A DNA stretch of 64,000 bases. It comes from Lysobacter prati. GTDB taxonomy: Bacteria > Pseudomonadota > Gammaproteobacteria > Xanthomonadales > Xanthomonadaceae. Position 1 is the first letter of the stretch, and each line of letters starts with the position of its first letter. Below are positions 60,215-64,000 of the stretch, one piece after another. The DNA is taken from assembly GCF_009765215.1 (NCBI RefSeq), contig NZ_VLNV01000007.1, forward strand, positions 62,001 through 126,000, given 5' to 3'. The position numbers and the translations under genes were made by a program. The notes beneath the pieces are model-generated. The model saw nothing but the letters and a program-made list of their open reading frames with translations, was not told the origin of the DNA and searched no databases.

Positions 60215-61468
60215 ATGTCCGCTACTCGCATTGCCACCAAGCCCAACCCCGTGCGTCGCACCGACGCCCTGCCCGTATTCACCTGGCAAGGCACCGACAA
60301 GCGCGGCAAGGTGATGAAAGGCGAACAGCAGGCCAAGAACGCCAATGCGCTGCGCGCCGAGCTGCGCAAGCAGGGCATTCAGCCAAGGGTGGTCAAGCCC
60401 AAGGGCAAGCCGCTGTTCGGGGCCGCCGGCAAGCGCATCACTCCACTCGACATCGCGATCTTCAGTCGCCAGATCGCAACGATGATGAAGTCGGGCGTAC
60501 CGATCGTGGGCGCCATGGAGATCATCGCCAACGGCAACAAGAACCCGAGGATGACGAAACTGGTCAACACCGTGCGGGCCGACATCGAGAGCGGCTCGTC
60601 GCTGTACGAGGCGTTGAACAAGCACCCTGTGCAGTTCGACGAGTTGTACCGCAATCTGGTTCGGGCGGGCGAATCGGCGGGTGTGCTCGAGACGGTTCTC
60701 GACACCGTGGCCACTTACAAGGAAAACCTTGAAGCGCTCAAGGGCAAGATCAAGAAGGCGATGTTCTACCCGGCCATGGTGGTAGCAGTCGCGTTGATCG
60801 TCAGTTCGATCCTGCTCGTGTTCGTGGTTCCCCAGTTCGAAGAAGTCTTCAAGGGCTTCGGCGCGGATCTGCCTGCTTTCACAAAGTTGATCATCTCGAT
60901 GAGCGACTTCATGGTCGCCTACTGGTGGCTCGTCTTCGGCGCCGTCGCCGGCACAATTGCCAGCTTCATCATGGCGAAGAAGCGCTCCGTAGCGTTCTCC
61001 CGCTTTCTCGACCGCATGACCCTCAAGGTTCCGGTGGTCGGCCAGATCATGCATAACTCGGCTATCGCACGTTTCTCGCGCACGCTGGCGGTTACCTTCA
61101 AAGCCGGCGTGCCGCTCGTCGAGGCGCTCGAAACCGTTGCAGGCGCCACCGGCAACATCGTCTATGAGGATGCGGTGCGCCAGATCAGGGACGACGTCTC
61201 GGTCGGTTACCCGGTCAACGTGGCGATGAAGCAGGTGAACATCTTCCCGCACATGGTCACCCAGATGACTGCGATCGGCGAAGAGGCCGGCGCGCTCGAC
61301 ACCATGCTGTTCAAGGTCGCCGAGTTCTACGAGCAGGAAGTGAACAACGCGGTGGACGCGCTGGCCAGCCTGCTCGAACCTCTGATCATGGTGTTCCTCG
61401 GCGTTATCGTCGGCGGCATGGTCATCGCCATGTACCTTCCGATCTTCAAGCTGGCGGCGGTGGTCTAA
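60215..61468 (+). CDS. pilC: Type IV pilus inner-membrane platform protein PilC
   Basis: 417 residues: two T2SSF domains, each a cytoplasmic helical bundle (IFSRQIATMMKSGVPIVGAM; ARFSRTLAVTFKAGVPLVEA), with membrane helices near 185-205, 228-250 and 385-410. Works with PilB in pilus assembly. Sits 3 nt after pilB and 26 nt before pilD. Confidence 0.97.
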   Translation: MSATRIATKPNPVRRTDALPVFTWQGTDKRGKVMKGEQQAKNANALRAELRKQGIQPRVVKPKGKPLFGAAGKRITPLDIAIFSRQIATMMKSGVPIVGAMEIIANGNKNPRMTKLVNTVRADIESGSSLYEALNKHPVQFDELYRNLVRAGESAGVLETVLDTVATYKENLEALKGKIKKAMFYPAMVVAVALIVSSILLVFVVPQFEEVFKGFGADLPAFTKLIISMSDFMVAYWWLVFGAVAGTIASFIMAKKRSVAFSRFLDRMTLKVPVVGQIMHNSAIARFSRTLAVTFKAGVPLVEALETVAGATGNIVYEDAVRQIRDDVSVGYPVNVAMKQVNIFPHMVTQMTAIGEEAGALDTMLFKVAEFYEQEVNNAVDALASLLEPLIMVFLGVIVGGMVIAMYLPIFKLAAVV

Positions 61469-61494
61469 TTCCCACCCCGGTGCTTTAATTCAGC

Positions 61495-62358
61495 ATGGCA
61501 TTCCTAGATCAGAACCCCGCCATCGGTTTTCCGCTGGCGGCCGGGCTCGGCCTGTTGGTCGGCAGCTTCCTCAATGTGGTGATCCTGCGGCTGCCCAAGC
61601 GGCTGGAGTGGCAGTGGCGGCGCGACAGTCGCGAGGTCCTGGGCGAGCCGGAGACCTACGATCCGCCACCGCCAGGCATCGTCATCGAGAGATCGCACTG
61701 CCCGCACTGCAAGCACCAGCTGGCCTGGTACGAGAACATTCCGGTGTTCAGCTACCTGGCGCTGCGCGGACGTTGCCGCAGCTGCAAGACGCCGATCTCG
61801 CCGCAGTACCCGCTGGTCGAGTTGCTGACGATGCTGCTGGTGGTCGCCTGCGTCTGGCGCTTCGGCTTCGGCTGGCAGGGTTTCGGGGCGATCGTCTTCA
61901 CCTGCTTCCTGATCGTGCTGTCAGGCATCGATCTGCGCACACAGCTATTGCCCGACCAGTTGACGTTGCCGCTGATGTGGCTGGGGTTGATCGCGGCTTC
62001 GGACAATCTCTACTTCCCGGCCAAACCGGCCCTGCTTGGCGCAGTTGCGGGCTATCTGAGCCTGTGGACGGTCTGGTGGCTGTTCAAGCAGCTCACCGGC
62101 AAGGAAGGCATGGGTCATGGCGACTTCAAGCTGCTTGCCGCCATTGGCGCCTGGACCGGCCTCAAGGGCATCCTGCCGACCATCCTGTTTTCTTCGCTCG
62201 TCGGCGCGATCATCGGCTCGATCTGGTTGGCGATGAAGGGGCGCGATCGCGCCACGCCGATTCCGTTCGGACCCTACCTGGCCATTGCCGGCTGGATCGC
62301 CTTCTTCTGGGGCGAGCAGATCGTCGGAACCTACATGCGCGTCTCCGGCCTGCGCTGA
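61495..62358 (+). CDS. pilD: Prepilin peptidase PilD
   Basis: Cleaves the prepilin leader and N-methylates the new Phe1. 287 residues. Zinc-binding Cys69, Cys72, Cys94, Cys97 in the methyltransferase domain; catalytic Asp146 (SGIDLRTQLLPD) and Asp210 (GMGHGDFKLL). Eight membrane helices. Substrates include the two pilins of this window. Confidence 0.97.
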   Translation: MAFLDQNPAIGFPLAAGLGLLVGSFLNVVILRLPKRLEWQWRRDSREVLGEPETYDPPPPGIVIERSHCPHCKHQLAWYENIPVFSYLALRGRCRSCKTPISPQYPLVELLTMLLVVACVWRFGFGWQGFGAIVFTCFLIVLSGIDLRTQLLPDQLTLPLMWLGLIAASDNLYFPAKPALLGAVAGYLSLWTVWWLFKQLTGKEGMGHGDFKLLAAIGAWTGLKGILPTILFSSLVGAIIGSIWLAMKGRDRATPIPFGPYLAIAGWIAFFWGEQIVGTYMRVSGLR

Positions 62359-62370
62359 GGCGGCAACCCT

Positions 62371-62391
62371 GCCCCTCTCCCGCAAGCGGGA
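62371..62391. repeat. Dispersed palindromic repeat, truncated copy 5
   Basis: CCCCTCTCCCGCAAGCGGGAC: left arm and part of the right arm of the family palindrome, between pilD and coaE. Confidence 0.65.
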
Positions 62392-62413
62392 CGGTGGCTT
62401 ATATGATCCGCGC

Positions 62414-63028
62414 ATGAGCGATTTCATCATTGGCGTCACCGGCGGCGTCGCCTCCGGCAAGAGCGTCGTCACGCGCCGCTTCGAGGAACTCGGGGTTGTC
62501 GTGGCCGACGCCGACGTCGCCGCTCGCGCCGCAGTGGCACCCGGGTCGGCGGGGCTGGCCGAGGTGGTCGCCGCGTTCGGGGATGAAGTCCTCGCGGCCG
62601 ATGGCAGCCTCGACCGGGCGGCCATGCGAAAGCGCATCTTTGGCGATGATGCCGCGCGCCGACGCCTGGAAGCGATCATCCACCCACGCGTGCGCGTCGC
62701 GCTCCATGAGGCCTGCCTGGCGGCCGCCGGGCCCTACGCAATCGCCGCCATCCCGTTGCTGACCGAAGGCGGTGGGCGCGAAGCCTATCCGTGGCTGGGG
62801 CGGATCCTGGTGGTCGATGTGCCGGTCGCGGCGCAGCGCGCTCGGCTGATGGCGCGCGACGGTGTCGATGCCGGGCTGGCGGACAAGATGATCGCAGCGC
62901 AGGCCACACGCTCGCAGCGCTTGGCCATTGCCGATGATGTACTGGTCAACGACGGATCGCTGGAAGCACTGGATGCGCCCATTGCCGCGCTGGATCGTAG
63001 ATACCGGGCGTTGGCTGCGGCGCCATGA
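62414..63028 (+). CDS. coaE: Dephospho-CoA kinase CoaE
   Basis: Last step of coenzyme A synthesis. 204 residues. P-loop GGVASGKS (10-17), HPRVR near the CoA-binding part, and a lid domain. ATG at 62414. Downstream of pilD as in related genera; the 3' end is 10 bp from the converging Nudix gene. Confidence 0.95.
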   Translation: MSDFIIGVTGGVASGKSVVTRRFEELGVVVADADVAARAAVAPGSAGLAEVVAAFGDEVLAADGSLDRAAMRKRIFGDDAARRRLEAIIHPRVRVALHEACLAAAGPYAIAAIPLLTEGGGREAYPWLGRILVVDVPVAAQRARLMARDGVDAGLADKMIAAQATRSQRLAIADDVLVNDGSLEALDAPIAALDRRYRALAAAP

Positions 63029-63038
63029 CACCGGGTGG

Positions 63039-63956
63039 TCAGTTCGGCCAGAGACTGCGGATGGCGGCCACGCCCTGGGCGCCATGCGCACGGGCTTCGT
63101 CCAGGTCGCCAGAATCGAGCCCGCCGATCGCGTAGATCGGCAAGGACACGTGCTCGCGCAAGGCAGCGAACGCATCCCAGCCGATGCCGGAAACCCCGGG
63201 GTGGCTCGGCGTTGCCTTGACGCTGCCGAGCACCACGAAGTCGCAGCCCAATGCCTCCGCGGCGATCAGATCCGCAAGCACATGACAGGAAGCCGCCAGG
63301 GGCAGCCCGGGCGGTAGCGGACGTTCGCGCTGCGCGTGCAGCATCGTGGATGGAAGGTGCAGACCGGCGCCCAGCTCCATGGCGAGGGCGGTATCGGCGT
63401 TGATCAATACTTCGGCACCAACGTGCCGGCAGCGCTGCACCGCCTGGGTCGCAAGGGATCGCCAGCGTGATGGATCGAGCCCGGGCGCACGCAGCTGGAC
63501 GCGGCGAACACCGGCGGCCAGCGCGGATTCCAGTTGCAGCAACCAGCGTGCATCGTCTTCAGGCGTCGGCGTCACCAGGTAGTGCGGTGGCTGCAACAGG
63601 GCGGCCACCACCGGCCGGTCCGCCGGCGGCATCGCATAACTGGCGAGCTTCTGCGGCGGCACCCATACCAGGGCCTGCCCCTCGCGTCCGCGCGCACTGC
63701 CACGCCACTGGGCGACGATGCGCACGTCCAGCCGCAGGCGCTTGTCCGGATAGATCTGCGGCACCGTTATCAGAGGCGCGCCCAGCTCGACGTCGATGCC
63801 GAGTTCTTCGTGGAGTTCGCGCGCGAGCGCGTCCTCGGCAGACTCGCCGGGCTCGTGCTTGCCGCCGGGGAATTCCCAAAGACCTGCCAGGTCGCGGCCT
63901 TCGGTACGTCGGGCCAGCAGGATGCGGCCGCGGGCGTCGCGGATGACGCCGGCCAT
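63039..63956 (-). CDS. Nudix hydrolase (MutT-like) fused to thiamine-phosphate synthase-like domain
   Basis: At least 305 residues. N-terminal Nudix domain (GGKHEPGESAEDALAREL, the Nudix box, then HEELG) linked to a C-terminal ThiE/TenI TIM-barrel from about 125 (RVQLRAPGLD; NADTALAMELGAGLHLPS; FVVLGSVKATPSHPG; IYAIGGLDSGDLDEA). Members clean oxidised nucleotides such as 8-oxo-dGTP; the second half resembles TenI more than a full ThiE. The frame is open to the window edge, so the start may lie upstream of 64000. Confidence 0.88.
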   Translation of the reverse strand: MAGVIRDARGRILLARRTEGRDLAGLWEFPGGKHEPGESAEDALARELHEELGIDVELGAPLITVPQIYPDKRLRLDVRIVAQWRGSARGREGQALVWVPPQKLASYAMPPADRPVVAALLQPPHYLVTPTPEDDARWLLQLESALAAGVRRVQLRAPGLDPSRWRSLATQAVQRCRHVGAEVLINADTALAMELGAGLHLPSTMLHAQRERPLPPGLPLAASCHVLADLIAAEALGCDFVVLGSVKATPSHPGVSGIGWDAFAALREHVSLPIYAIGGLDSGDLDEARAHGAQGVAAIRSLWPN

Positions 63957-64000
63957 GACTTCGACGATACGGGTCGGCGCCGACCGCTCGGGGTCAGGCG

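Overview
The window is a 64 kb stretch of a high-GC gammaproteobacterial chromosome. The gene order (ruvC-ruvA-kup-ruvB-ybgC-tolQRAB-pal-cpoB-queE-queC, sucCD beside pilSR, pilBCD-coaE, a Nudix-ThiE fusion) and the dispersed palindromes point to the Xanthomonadaceae/Lysobacteraceae (Lysobacter, Luteimonas, Xanthomonas or a close relative). This is inferred from gene content and order; no 16S gene is present. Nearly all of it is chromosomal backbone. No transposase, integrase, phage gene or CRISPR array was seen.

Layout. 1-1.2 kb: a DUF4105 membrane protein (possibly cut by the window edge) and tRNA-Lys(UUU). 1.2-13.7 kb (minus strand): queC, queE, cpoB, pal, tolB, tolA, tolR, tolQ, ybgC, ruvB, kup, ruvA, ruvC, yebC, i.e. 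queuosine precursor synthesis, the Tol-Pal envelope machine, K+ uptake and Holliday-junction processing. 13.7-17 kb: an alpha/beta hydrolase, a GNAT acetyltransferase, an acidic-tailed small protein and aspS. 17-26.8 kb: a DUF3011 secreted protein, an FmdB zinc ribbon, a PhzF isomerase, the ABC-F protein YheS, a YbaL/Kef-type antiporter, an SH3-like membrane protein and clpB. 26.9-31 kb: the trehalose cluster otsB-GH15-otsA. 31-41.7 kb: a small secreted orphan, gloA, an NCS2-like permease, the tightly overlapping run rluD-pgeF-DUF4166-DUF393-DUF3574, bamD, nadE and an OafA-like acyltransferase. 41.8-43.9 kb: sucCD. 44.1-63 kb: the type IV pilus locus pilS-pilR-pilA1-...-pilA2-...-pilB-pilC-pilD-coaE, and at the right edge the MutT-ThiE fusion.

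The most interesting part is 47.4-58.4 kb. Between pilR and pilB lie two type IV pilin genes with nearly identical N-termini. Each has a recognisable sigma-54 (-24/-12) promoter, and the first also has two 17-bp palindromes spaced 31 bp centre to centre upstream, as expected for binding sites of the adjacent activator PilR. Between the pilins are two large paralogous GT-C-like membrane proteins with an N-terminal DD motif and soluble C-terminal regions. Downstream and convergent is a six-gene operon with mostly 4-nt overlaps (polyprenyl-phosphate-type GT2, GT4, methyltransferase, flippase-like UPF0104 protein, methyltransferase, second glycosyltransferase). Taken together I read this as a pilin (or cell-surface) glycosylation island built into the pilus operon: lipid-linked sugar is made and methylated in the cytoplasm, crosses the membrane, and is used in the periplasm by the GT-C proteins, possibly on the pilins themselves. 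The function is inference; the gene content, motifs and order are seen directly.

Several families of intergenic palindromic repeats occur (a CCCTCTCCC family at five places, a 52-nt near-perfect palindrome, a CCGTTCG-arm repeat, a Neisseria-dRS3-like element and a 27-bp tandem repeat before aspS). One of them appears to have lengthened the coding frame of a protein.
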